From contig JALEPE010000064.1 of the NCBI GenBank assembly GCA_022766795.1, positions 1-20,393 of the forward strand: DNA of 20,393 nucleotides, written 5' to 3'. Source of the stretch: Helicobacter sp. (GTDB lineage Bacteria > Campylobacterota > Campylobacteria > Campylobacterales > Helicobacteraceae). Positions 7,904 to 14,652 of this stretch are shown in pieces. The notes beneath the pieces were generated by a model. The model was not told where the DNA came from. It ran no database searches and saw only the letters and a program-made list of their open reading frames with translations. A program made the position numbers and the translations under genes. Numbering within the stretch: the stretch's first letter is position 1; each line of letters opens with the position of its first letter.

Positions 7904-7954
7904 TATTTTTTTATCTTTGTCGTTATACATATTTAGCTATTACGTGGAGTTAAA
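7884..7954. repeat. Split 9-bp inverted repeat around the fdh promoter (candidate operator)
   Basis: TTTAACTCC at 7884-7892 and its exact reverse complement GGAGTTAAA at 7946-7954 are separated by 53 bases. The proximal arm lies in the spacer between the -35 and -10 boxes and the distal arm lies upstream, just after the cytochrome gene's stop codon. Arm centres are 62 bases apart, close to six helical turns. A regulator binding both arms is an inference; an RNA hairpin is less likely because of the long AT-rich loop and the lack of a following T-run. Confidence 0.45.
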
Positions 7955-7956
7955 GA

Positions 7957-8295
7957 CTATTCTTGTTCTTTCTTAACAGCTTGTAAATATTCATAAATGG
8001 CTGCAATTTCATCGGCTGTTAAATAATATTTAGGCATTACACGTTTGCCTTCCTGCAAAGCGATTTTAAAACTTTTAAACTCTACATTATTGATACGTGG
8101 AGCTTCTATGATTTTTGCTTGTTTTTTATGCGTATATTTCGCTATTCTTTCACCCTCTCCATAGCGTCCGTGGCACTCCATACACCCTACACCACGGGGA
8201 TTCTCATAGAGCATTTTGCCATATTCCAAAGATGTAATAAAGCTATCATTTGCACACAAAACAGATACACATAACAAAAACACTATTCCTCGCAC
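7957..8295 (-). CDS. Small periplasmic monoheme cytochrome c
   Basis: A 112-residue precursor with a hydrophobic signal segment (VFLLCVSVLCA, probable cut before NDSF), one heme-attachment motif CMECH at residues 38-42 and a candidate distal ligand Met in RVMPKYYLTADEIAAIYEYL, the usual C-terminal helix arrangement of class I cytochromes c. It probably shuttles electrons in the periplasm. The frame extends to a TTG at 8322, but that codon lies inside a likely -10 box and has no ribosome site; the GTG at 8295 has AAGGA five bases upstream and is preferred. It stands 154 bases upstream of the Fe-S gene start on the same strand and is divergent from folD. Whether it works with the formate dehydrogenase is unknown; it may simply be a neighbour. 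Confidence 0.82.
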   Translation of the reverse strand: MRGIVFLLCVSVLCANDSFITSLEYGKMLYENPRGVGCMECHGRYGEGERIAKYTHKKQAKIIEAPRINNVEFKSFKIALQEGKRVMPKYYLTADEIAAIYEYLQAVKKEQE

Positions 8296-8321
8296 GCTAT
8301 TCCTTGTGAAAGTTTTACGCA

Positions 8322-8330
8322 ATCATAGCA
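8322..8330 (-). promoter_or_regulatory. Extended -10 promoter element for the cytochrome c gene
   Basis: The minus strand reads TGCTATGAT, an extended -10 (TGnTATGAT). Transcription would start roughly at 8315, leaving a short leader with AAGGA before the GTG start at 8295. No convincing -35 is visible, which is common in epsilonproteobacteria. Confidence 0.35.
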
Positions 8331-8352
8331 AATTTTAATGACTTTTACACTA

Positions 8353-8375
8353 TTATCCCTAGTTTATAAGGATAA
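8353..8375. repeat. Inverted repeat TTATCC-N11-GGATAA between divergent cytochrome c and folD promoters
   Basis: Six-base perfect arms (8353-8358 and 8370-8375), extendable to seven matches of eight, lie midway between the two divergent start regions. The right arm coincides with the expected -35 position for folD. The dyad has an operator-like size, but no known regulator site is recognised and chance is possible in this AT-rich stretch. Confidence 0.35.
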
Positions 8376-8392
8376 AAAAACCTAAACTTCAC

Positions 8393-8398
8393 TATAAT
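8393..8398 (+). promoter_or_regulatory. -10 box of the folD-lepB-M50-rpiB gene block
   Basis: A perfect TATAAT at 8393-8398 lies 28 bases before the folD ATG. No good -35 is seen 17 bases upstream (the sequence is GGATAA, part of an inverted repeat). The ribosome site AGGGGG at 8415-8420 follows. Confidence 0.55.
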
Positions 8399-8426
8399 AA
8401 CGCACTTTATTTTTAGGGGGTTTGCA

Positions 8427-9287
8427 ATGCAAATTTTAGACGGAAAGACTCTTGCGCAGAATATTGAAATAGAGATTCAAAAAGAAGTGGAATCTCTAAG
8501 CCAGAAGGGTATCACTCCGGGCTTAGCAGTAATGTTAGTTGGAAGCAATCCTGCCTCTCAAAGCTATGTGAATATGAAAGCAAAAGCTTGTAAGCGCACA
8601 GGAATCTACTCTATCACGCACGAAATGCCCGAGAATATTCAGCAAGAATCCCTCCTCCAAACCATTGCTATGCTAAACCAAAATCCCAATATTGACGGAA
8701 TCCTAGTGCAGTTACCGCTTCCTAAGCACATTGATACAACCGCCGTTTTAGAAGCGATTGCACCCCATAAAGATGTTGATGGATTCCACCCTTTTAATAT
8801 GGGACGTGTTTTTGCAAATCTTGAAAGCTTTGTCCCGGCAACTCCTATGGGAGTTTTGACACTATTAAAGCATTATAAGATTCCATTGCAAGGCAAAAAT
8901 GTTGTGATTGTGGGTGCTAGTAATATCGTTGGTAAGCCACTTGGCGCATTGTTTTTGAATGAAAATGCCACGATTACGCTTTGTCATATTTATACGCAAG
9001 ATTTAGCCAAACACACCAAAGAAGCCGATATTTTGTGTGTGGCAGTTGGCAAACCCAACCTTATTACAAAAGATATGGTAAAAGAGGGTGCGATTGTTGT
9101 GGATATTGGAATCTCAAGATTGCAAGATGGTAGAATTGTGGGCGATGTGGATTTTGAAAATGTCGCTCCTTTGTGTGAGTTTATCACCCCTGTGCCCGGA
9201 GGAGTTGGACCTATGACGATTGCTTCTTTGTTACAAAATACATTAAAAGCCGCAAAAATGCGTGGCAAAAATACTAAGGAATGCTAA
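8427..9287 (+). CDS. folD: Bifunctional methylenetetrahydrofolate dehydrogenase/cyclohydrolase
   Basis: Interconverts 5,10-methylene-, 5,10-methenyl- and 10-formyl-tetrahydrofolate in the cytoplasm, using NADP. The 286-residue length is normal. Motifs are GSNPASQSYVNMKAKAC (Tyr50 and Lys54 region of the active site), GILVQLPLP, KDVDGFHPFNMGR, the nucleotide-binding GASNIVGKP and the C-terminal PVPGGVGPMTIASLLQNT. The third of these usually reads GRS; the Ala variant is, from memory, common in epsilonproteobacteria. The ATG has AGGGGG six bases upstream and a TATAAT box lies just before it. It opens a plus-strand block with lepB, an M50 protease and rpiB, an order I recall from Helicobacter pylori. 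Confidence 0.97.
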   Translation: MQILDGKTLAQNIEIEIQKEVESLSQKGITPGLAVMLVGSNPASQSYVNMKAKACKRTGIYSITHEMPENIQQESLLQTIAMLNQNPNIDGILVQLPLPKHIDTTAVLEAIAPHKDVDGFHPFNMGRVFANLESFVPATPMGVLTLLKHYKIPLQGKNVVIVGASNIVGKPLGALFLNENATITLCHIYTQDLAKHTKEADILCVAVGKPNLITKDMVKEGAIVVDIGISRLQDGRIVGDVDFENVAPLCEFITPVPGGVGPMTIASLLQNTLKAAKMRGKNTKEC

Positions 9288-9289
9288 GA

Positions 9290-10102
9290 ATGCAAAAAAT
9301 TATTCAAAAACTCTATCAGTTTGTGAATAGCTGGGTTGGCACGATTATTATCGTTTTAATGATTATTTTCTTTATTGCACAGTCCTTTGTTATTCCTAGC
9401 GGAAGTATGCTCAATACTTTACTTATAGGCGACAATCTATTTGTAAAAAAGTTTTCCTATGGAATCCCAACACCTACGATTCCGTGGATTGAATTACAAG
9501 TATTGCCCGATTTTAATAAAAATGGGCATTTAATAGAAGGGGAGCGTCCTAAACGCGGAGATATTGTAATTTTCCGCAATCCCAATTCGCCTAAAATCCA
9601 CTTCGTCAAACGCAATGTTGCCATTGGTGGCGACTCTGTGCTTTATACACGACAAGGCTTATGGATACATTTTGGTAGTGATTCTATTTATAAAGATATA
9701 AATGCTAAATCCCTAGAGTTTGATGGCAAAACATTTTATTATGAGCCTTACGCTACAAAACATCCGGGCGTGCATTATGCAAAAACTTCACTAGATGCTT
9801 TTACGCAATTAAGTATTCTTGCGCATAATGGCGAGAAAATTGGAATGGAGAGTGTGCGCCTAAGCAATGGGGAATTAGCTTTTTATGCAACCATAGAGCA
9901 AGATAGCTTTTTTATGATGGGGGATAATCGCAATAATTCTAGCGATTCGCGCTTTTGGGGTGTAGTACCTTATCGTTATGTGATTGGTAAGCCTTGGTTT
10001 ATTTACTTTAGTTGGGACGATGATTTTAATATCCGCTGGAATCGTATTGGTAAAAGTGTGGAGAAATTGGAACAAGCAAATTTGCAAGGTATGGGGTCTT
10101 AG
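9290..10102 (+). CDS. lepB: Signal peptidase I
   Basis: Inner-membrane serine protease that removes signal peptides from secreted proteins. The 270-residue protein has one N-terminal membrane anchor (about residues 15-32), then the catalytic serine in VIPSGSML (Ser39), box C/D with the general-base lysine in HFVKRNVAIGGDSV, and box E GDNRNNSSDSR. An ATG at 9281 is also in frame, but the only ribosome site, AAGGA, ends immediately before it; the ATG at 9290 sits nine bases after that site and is preferred. The folD stop falls between the two ATGs. The stop codon abuts the ATG of the next gene without any gap. Confidence 0.96.
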   Translation: MQKIIQKLYQFVNSWVGTIIIVLMIIFFIAQSFVIPSGSMLNTLLIGDNLFVKKFSYGIPTPTIPWIELQVLPDFNKNGHLIEGERPKRGDIVIFRNPNSPKIHFVKRNVAIGGDSVLYTRQGLWIHFGSDSIYKDINAKSLEFDGKTFYYEPYATKHPGVHYAKTSLDAFTQLSILAHNGEKIGMESVRLSNGELAFYATIEQDSFFMMGDNRNNSSDSRFWGVVPYRYVIGKPWFIYFSWDDDFNIRWNRIGKSVEKLEQANLQGMGS

Positions 10103-10765
10103 ATGTTTGACATTCCTTTGATATATAAAATTCCTATTATGGTTGCAGCTTTACTATTTGCAATCATTGGGCACGAGATTATGCACGGCTATGTTGCACT
10201 GAAATTTGGTGATACAACAGCTAAAGATGCAGGACGACTTAGCTTAAATCCACTCGTGCATATTGATTTAGTCGGCTCCATTATTCTTCCCGCTGCACTA
10301 TTCATCTTTAATGCACCCTTTTTGTTTGGGTGGGCGAAACCTGTACCTGTGCGCATTGATCGTGTAGTTTATCAAGGTGGCTATTGGGGTGCTTTTAGTG
10401 TATCTATGGCGGGAGTAACCTATAACTTTGCTCTTGCCTGCATTGCAAGCATATTTATTTTTTTATTAAACGATGGCATCTTTAACGGCTTGAATAATAG
10501 CGCAATTCTACTGCTTTATTTTTGCCTGCAATTGCTGATTTACAATGTTATTTTAGCGGTGTTTAATCTCATTCCAATTCCACCTTTAGATGGAGCAAAT
10601 GCCCTAGCCTACCTTGGCTTAATATTCAAAAACGCAACCATTGCGAGAATATTTGAGAGGATTCCACCAATGGCTGGAATGCTTGTTTTAATTATTATTT
10701 TAAGCACACCGTTAGCACAAATCATTTTCGTGCCTGTGCAATTTATCATTAATTTACTTTTGTAG
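10103..10765 (+). CDS. M50-family (site-2 protease-like) membrane metalloprotease
   Basis: A 220-residue multispanning protein with the zinc motif HEIMH at residues 24-28 inside the first membrane helix, GWAKPVPV (about 76-83) and NLIPIPPLDGANAL near residue 155, which holds the third zinc ligand (LDG, the NPDG-like motif). This matches the short M50 group that lacks a PDZ domain. Such proteases cut substrates within the membrane; the substrate here is unknown. It starts directly at the lepB stop codon, so translation is probably coupled, and its own stop overlaps the ribosome site of rpiB (TAGGAGG). An equivalent gene between lepB and rpiB occurs in H. pylori (from memory). Family is secure, biological role is not. 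Confidence 0.88.
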   Translation: MFDIPLIYKIPIMVAALLFAIIGHEIMHGYVALKFGDTTAKDAGRLSLNPLVHIDLVGSIILPAALFIFNAPFLFGWAKPVPVRIDRVVYQGGYWGAFSVSMAGVTYNFALACIASIFIFLLNDGIFNGLNNSAILLLYFCLQLLIYNVILAVFNLIPIPPLDGANALAYLGLIFKNATIARIFERIPPMAGMLVLIIILSTPLAQIIFVPVQFIINLLL

Positions 10766-10773
10766 GAGGATTT

Positions 10774-11199
10774 ATGCAGTTTTTTATCGCAAGCGACCAT
10801 GCAGGATTTACACTCAAAGGTTCTGTTTTTGGAATCTTAGAGCAAATGGGACATAAGGTAATTGATCTAGGACCTATGGATGCCGAGCGCGTAGATTATC
10901 CAGATTTTGCAAATATTCTATGTCAAAAAGTGCTAGAAAATACAGAAAGTTTTGGGGTTTTGATTTGTGGAAGCGGAATTGGAATGAGTATTGCTGCAAA
11001 TCGCCATAAAGGCATACGCGCTGCACTATGCAATGAACCTTATAGCGCAATGATGAGTCGGGCACACAATGATGCAAATGTGCTATGCTTGGGTGCGCGC
11101 GTAGTTGGAATCGGTATGGTGGAATCCATTTTAAAAGCCTTTTGTGAGGGAACTTTTGAGGGTGGTCGCCACACTTGTAGAATCGGAAAATTACAATAA
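10774..11199 (+). CDS. rpiB: Ribose 5-phosphate isomerase B
   Basis: Interconverts ribose 5-phosphate and ribulose 5-phosphate in the pentose phosphate pathway. The 141-residue protein has the family motifs SDHAGF at the N-terminus, CGSGIGMSIAANRHKGIRAA with the catalytic cysteine, and SRAHNDANVLCLGARVVG. Related LacAB sugar-phosphate isomerases share the fold, but the complete RpiB motifs and the housekeeping context favour RpiB. The ATG has the strong site AGGAGG. It follows the M50 gene by 8 bases. Confidence 0.95.
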   Translation: MQFFIASDHAGFTLKGSVFGILEQMGHKVIDLGPMDAERVDYPDFANILCQKVLENTESFGVLICGSGIGMSIAANRHKGIRAALCNEPYSAMMSRAHNDANVLCLGARVVGIGMVESILKAFCEGTFEGGRHTCRIGKLQ

Positions 11200-11208
11200 G
11201 GAATCATT

Positions 11209-11547
11209 ATGGCGCAATTTACGCAATGGTTGTTTTTAACAGCGTTTATTCTCTTTGTTTTATTTATGATTGTCAAAACTTTCTTTTATAAAAGCATTGC
11301 ACAAAAAGAGGAAAAAAATAGCGCGGTAATGAAACTAACCTTGCAAGAAGCAGAGATTCTAATCCGCAAACATCAACTCCAGCTCCAAAGAGCCTTAGGA
11401 AATATTGATATTTTAACCGATGAAATTACTGCATTGCGCAATGAGGTTAAAGCACTAAAACAACGTAATTCGCAATATCGTGTAGAGAGCGAAAAATACA
11501 AGAGTAAAATTAAAGATTTAGAGCAAAAAATCGAAGCCTTATTGTAA
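11209..11547 (+). CDS. Small membrane-anchored coiled-coil protein, function unknown
   Basis: A 112-residue protein with one N-terminal hydrophobic segment (about residues 6-24, LFLTAFILFVLFMIV) and then a charged region from about 45 to the end with heptad-like spacing of Leu/Ile (ITALRNEVKALKQRN, SKIKDLEQKIEALL), so a long coiled coil is likely. Topology would place the coil in the cytoplasm or periplasm; the sequence does not decide. The ATG has AAGGAA upstream and lies 9 bases after rpiB. A hypothetical gene occupies the same position after rpiB in H. pylori (from memory). I do not recognise a function. It is the last plus-strand gene before a repeat-rich gap. Confidence 0.82.
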   Translation: MAQFTQWLFLTAFILFVLFMIVKTFFYKSIAQKEEKNSAVMKLTLQEAEILIRKHQLQLQRALGNIDILTDEITALRNEVKALKQRNSQYRVESEKYKSKIKDLEQKIEALL

Positions 11548-11601
11548 TACCAATACACCTTAAACGGGGAACAATGCTAATGACAAGGTGATGAACTTTT
11601 C

Positions 11602-11893
11602 TGTCATTGCGAGAAAATTTGCAAAATTTTCGTGGCAATCTATATATAGAATGAAACTGAAAATAACCGCTTTGTCATTGCGAGATTCCGCAAGGAATCG
11701 TGGCGCACATTGCGTAGCAATTTGCCCACACTTGCAAATCCATAACTTTGGATTATTTTCACGATTCCATTACAAAGGTTACTTTATGCAAGATTATGGA
11801 TTGCTTCGTTCGTTTCATTCTCTCGCAATGACAAAGTGGGAGAATTTTAAGTATGCGGGATTATGGATTGCAACACTAGCGTTCGCAATGACA
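11602..11893. repeat. Cluster of four TGTCATTGCGAG palindromic repeats in convergent intergenic region
   Basis: The 392-base gap 11548-11939 holds no credible gene. It contains four copies of a dispersed palindromic element. Two are forward: 11602-11640 (TGTCATTGCGAG, an AAAATTT/AAATTTT hairpin, then CGTGGCAATC) and 11673-11704 (TGTCATTGCGAG, then GATTCC-GCAA-GGAATC with a GNRA-type loop). Two are reversed: 11798-11833 and 11865-11893, each starting GGATTGC and ending CGCAATGACA. GATTATGGATTGC occurs twice (11792-11804 and 11860-11872), and GGAATCGTG at 11694 recurs inverted at 11760-11768. A weak hairpin, CACCTT/AAGGTG (11556-11590), precedes the cluster. Similar non-coding repeats are common in Helicobacter genomes from memory. 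They could end transcription from both sides, but there is no clean T-run. Confidence 0.8.
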
Positions 11894-11939
11894 GAGGATA
11901 AGACGCAAGACAAAAGGGCAAGGATTGGTTTGTTATCAC

Positions 11940-12809
11940 TCAATAATGCCAATTTTTCTTATTCAAAGAATATTTGCCCCGAATTGCTACCGCAAAAGGC
12001 ACAAATTGATGGCGAAATTTTGCCGCTACGCGTTGCATTCTTTTAAGATTCCGCTTCTCTATGGCATAGAGCATTTGGTATTCCTCCGGAGAATACAACC
12101 ACTCTCCCCTACTTCTTAAAAGGCGGAATCCTACGCGATTGTTTGCGCTTAGCCGCGATAATTCCATAAAGATTCCATCGGAAATATCCATTCCTGCTTT
12201 AGCGATAGGATTGAGCGCAAAAAGCATTTTAGGGTATAAAATGGGCTTTGCAAAACGCGTATTTTTAGGGATTTTTGTATGTTTATGGAATCGCAACGCT
12301 TCCCTTAAATGGCGCGTATTTTTGCCCAAAGATTGCGTTTGACAAAGTGTTAAAACACTGCTTGGCGTGATATAGCCTAGCATATCCCCTCTTTTTATGC
12401 CCTTTCTTGAAAGGTTCTTGCGCCCTCTTTGCCCCAAAAGCGTTAGAGAAAAGTGTAATTTCTCCCCCACGAGCGTATCGCCACCAATGATTTGAATCTT
12501 GTATTTTTTCGCACAATTCCCTATAATGCGCGCTAACTTTGCCACTTCTTTAAAAGTGCGCGGCAAACAAAGCGTTAAAAGCGCGAATTGTGGAATCGCA
12601 TTCATCGCATAAATATCCGAGAGATTGACTAAAAAACACTTTTCAACGAGCGATTCTAAATCCGCCCACGCAAACCTAAAATGCACATCTTCAAAAAATG
12701 CATCATTTGCGATAATATACGCACCAATCTCCACGCCATCATCGCCGATTCCGAAAGTTGCGCCACTTTGCTTTAAAGTGCGAATCAATACACTTTCTCT
12801 ATCCCGCAT
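11940..12809 (-). CDS. thiL: Thiamine-monophosphate kinase
   Basis: Phosphorylates thiamine monophosphate to the active cofactor thiamine diphosphate with ATP. The 289-residue protein, slightly short for the family, shows the PurM/ThiL-fold motifs in order: GIGDDG (residues 20-25), the metal-binding NDAFFEDVHF (35-44), NLSDIYAMNA (62-71), IIGGDT (107-112) and MDISDG (207-212). The C-terminal region is basic and less conserved. Its ATG has only a weak ribosome site (AAAGAA) and sits 6 bases after the nadC stop, suggesting coupled translation. It is the last gene of the minus-strand run and ends next to the repeat cluster. The match to all metal-binding loops makes other members of the PurM superfamily unlikely. 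Confidence 0.9.
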   Translation of the reverse strand: MRDRESVLIRTLKQSGATFGIGDDGVEIGAYIIANDAFFEDVHFRFAWADLESLVEKCFLVNLSDIYAMNAIPQFALLTLCLPRTFKEVAKLARIIGNCAKKYKIQIIGGDTLVGEKLHFSLTLLGQRGRKNLSRKGIKRGDMLGYITPSSVLTLCQTQSLGKNTRHLREALRFHKHTKIPKNTRFAKPILYPKMLFALNPIAKAGMDISDGIFMELSRLSANNRVGFRLLRSRGEWLYSPEEYQMLYAIEKRNLKRMQRVAAKFRHQFVPFAVAIRGKYSLNKKNWHY

Positions 12810-12815
12810 TATTCT

Positions 12816-13643
12816 TTAGTCAATTTTCATACTCAAATCTATCCAACCTGCTTGATGCGTAATTGCCCCCACAGAAATCGCATCTACACCGCTTGTGGCA
12901 TACTCTCTAATGTTTTCAAGAGTGATGTTTCCACTTGCTTCAAGCAAAACATTTGGAGCAATGGAATCCCGCATACGCACGACATTTTTAATTGTTTCAA
13001 TATCCATATTATCGCACATTAAAATATCTATTTGGGATTCTAGCGTTTCTTTAGCTTGCAAAAGATTCTCACATTCTACTTCAATTTTCGCAGTAAATGG
13101 AATCTTGCGACGAATATCTTTAATGAATTTTTTAAGCGATAAAATACGCGTTAAATGCGTATCTTTTATCATTAAACAATCATCAAGCCCCAAGCGATGA
13201 TTCACCGCTCCCCCATTGAGCGTAGAATATTTTTCAAAATCTCTAAGCAATGGACGCGTTTTTCTCGTATCTAGCAACACACAATTTGTGTCTTCAATTT
13301 TTTGCACAAATTTTCGCGTTAGCGTTGCGATTCCACTAGAATGCTCTAGCAAATTTAAAATTGTGCGCTCCGCACTTAGAATCTCACTCATCTTCCCTTT
13401 GAATTCCACGATCTTTTCACCTTTTTTAAAGCCAACACCATCATCAAAGGTAAAATGGCACTCAATGCCTAGCAATTCACATAAACGCTCTATATACACC
13501 TTGCCCGATAAGATTCCATCTTCTCTTGCAACGATATACGCTTCAATATCCGCAACATTGGGCATACGCATATATAAATCGCCGTGTCCAATATCTTCTC
13601 TTAATACATCTTTTAAAAAATCATCTAACAATATCTTGTGCAT
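12816..13643 (-). CDS. nadC: Nicotinate-nucleotide pyrophosphorylase (quinolinate phosphoribosyltransferase)
   Basis: Converts quinolinate and PRPP to nicotinate mononucleotide, CO2 and pyrophosphate in de novo NAD synthesis. The 275-residue length is typical. Motifs include REDIGHGD (about 15-22), ERTILNLLEHSSGIATLT, DTRKTRPLLRDFEKY with substrate-binding Arg and Lys, GGAVNHRLGLDD, KDTHL, VECENLLQA, CDNMD, LEASGNI and SVGAITH. The ATG has AAGGAG seven bases upstream. It follows nadA, the preceding enzyme of the pathway, by 13 bases, and precedes thiL by 6 bases. The psd-nadA-nadC order is also the one I recall from H. pylori. Confidence 0.97.
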   Translation of the reverse strand: MHKILLDDFLKDVLREDIGHGDLYMRMPNVADIEAYIVAREDGILSGKVYIERLCELLGIECHFTFDDGVGFKKGEKIVEFKGKMSEILSAERTILNLLEHSSGIATLTRKFVQKIEDTNCVLLDTRKTRPLLRDFEKYSTLNGGAVNHRLGLDDCLMIKDTHLTRILSLKKFIKDIRRKIPFTAKIEVECENLLQAKETLESQIDILMCDNMDIETIKNVVRMRDSIAPNVLLEASGNITLENIREYATSGVDAISVGAITHQAGWIDLSMKID

Positions 13644-13656
13644 TTCAACTCCTTGT

Positions 13657-14652
13657 TTAAGATAATTCTAGCATTTTATCCAATGCTTGTTTTGCCTTTT
13701 TTGCAACACTTTCCTCTAGCAGAATCTCATTAATGGGTTGATTTGCCTTAATGGATTCTAAGCATTTTAACACATCTTGCAATGTTGTTTCATTCATCGT
13801 AGGACACTCCGGCTTTGTAGAACTTAGCACAAAGGTGTTTTGCACTCCATTTGCAGGCTTTCTTAGGCGATTGACAAGATTAAATTCTGTCCCCACCGCA
13901 ACCTTTTGAGATTCCTCCAAGCCTTGCACAAATTGGATAATCTGGCTTGTAGAGCCTACAAAATCCGCTTTTTCTACCACACAAGGACGACATTCTGGAT
14001 GCACAGCAATGAGAATCTCTGGATATTTCGCACGATAAAAATCAATGTCTTGTGGAGTGAAAAGCTGATGAACTGAACAAAATCCATTGTAACAAATCAC
14101 ATCGGCTTCCTGCACTTGTTGCTTACTATCCACACCCAAAACTGCGCTTTTAAGCCCATTTTTAGCAGCTAGATTCTGCCCCAAGCAATAATCAGGCAAG
14201 AAAAATATTTTTTTGTTTTGCTTCAAAGCAAAATCTAAAATCTTTGCAGCATTAGAACTTGTGCAAACCACTCCTCCAAGCTCGGCAACTTTCGCCTTAA
14301 CTTCGGCATTGGAATTGATATAAGTAATAGGAAAAACCTCTGGGATTCCATATTCTTTTAACTCCGCAATAGACTTATCAAAATAAGAACAATCAATCAT
14401 TCTTGCCATAGAACAACACGCGATTCTTGGCATAAACACGCGCTTATTTGGGGCTAGAATCTTCACACTCTGCCCCATAAAGCCCACACCGCAAAAGATA
14501 ATGTTAGGCTTCTCACTCGCACTTGCCTTACGCGCTAACTCCAAACTATCGCCTGTCAAATCCGCAATTTCTACGACTTCATCGCGCTGATAAAAATGCG
14601 CAACCAAAAGCGCGTCTAAATCCTGCAATAATGCCTTAATTTTTGTCTGCAT
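13657..14652 (-). CDS. nadA: Quinolinate synthase
   Basis: Condenses iminoaspartate with dihydroxyacetone phosphate to quinolinate using an oxygen-sensitive [4Fe-4S] cluster. The protein is 331 residues from the preferred start. Motifs are VAHFYQRDEVVEIADLTGDS (about 17-36), FCGVGFMGQSVKIL, PRIACCSMARMIDC (Cys79/80, first cluster ligand region), AVHPECRPC (second) and KPECPTMNETT (third). The frame is open to 14691, but the ATG at 14652 begins the conserved protein and has AAGGAA upstream; it overlaps the end of psd by 17 bases. No nadB is visible in the window, so the source of iminoaspartate is encoded elsewhere. Confidence 0.96.
   Translation of the reverse strand: MQTKIKALLQDLDALLVAHFYQRDEVVEIADLTGDSLELARKASASEKPNIIFCGVGFMGQSVKILAPNKRVFMPRIACCSMARMIDCSYFDKSIAELKEYGIPEVFPITYINSNAEVKAKVAELGGVVCTSSNAAKILDFALKQNKKIFFLPDYCLGQNLAAKNGLKSAVLGVDSKQQVQEADVICYNGFCSVHQLFTPQDIDFYRAKYPEILIAVHPECRPCVVEKADFVGSTSQIIQFVQGLEESQKVAVGTEFNLVNRLRKPANGVQNTFVLSSTKPECPTMNETTLQDVLKCLESIKANQPINEILLEESVAKKAKQALDKMLELS

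Noticed and set aside
7884..7954. Inverted repeat as a terminator for the cytochrome c gene
   Set aside because: The loop would be 53 bases and AT-rich with no T-run after the second arm; placement around the promoter boxes fits an operator better.
11602..11893. CRISPR array or insertion sequence
   Set aside because: Copies are inverted relative to each other, unevenly spaced and variable in their cores, and no cas or transposase gene is present.
11588..12046. 152-codon open frame on the plus strand over the repeat cluster
   Set aside because: Its peptide is the translation of the TGTCATTGCGAG repeats in both orientations (SVIARKF, LSLRDSARN, SLAMTK, AFAMTE), it runs into the 3' end of thiL, and it has no ribosome site.
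13216..13665. 149-codon plus-strand frame opposite nadC
   Set aside because: nadC is fully supported by active-site motifs over this stretch; the antisense frame has no recognisable features.
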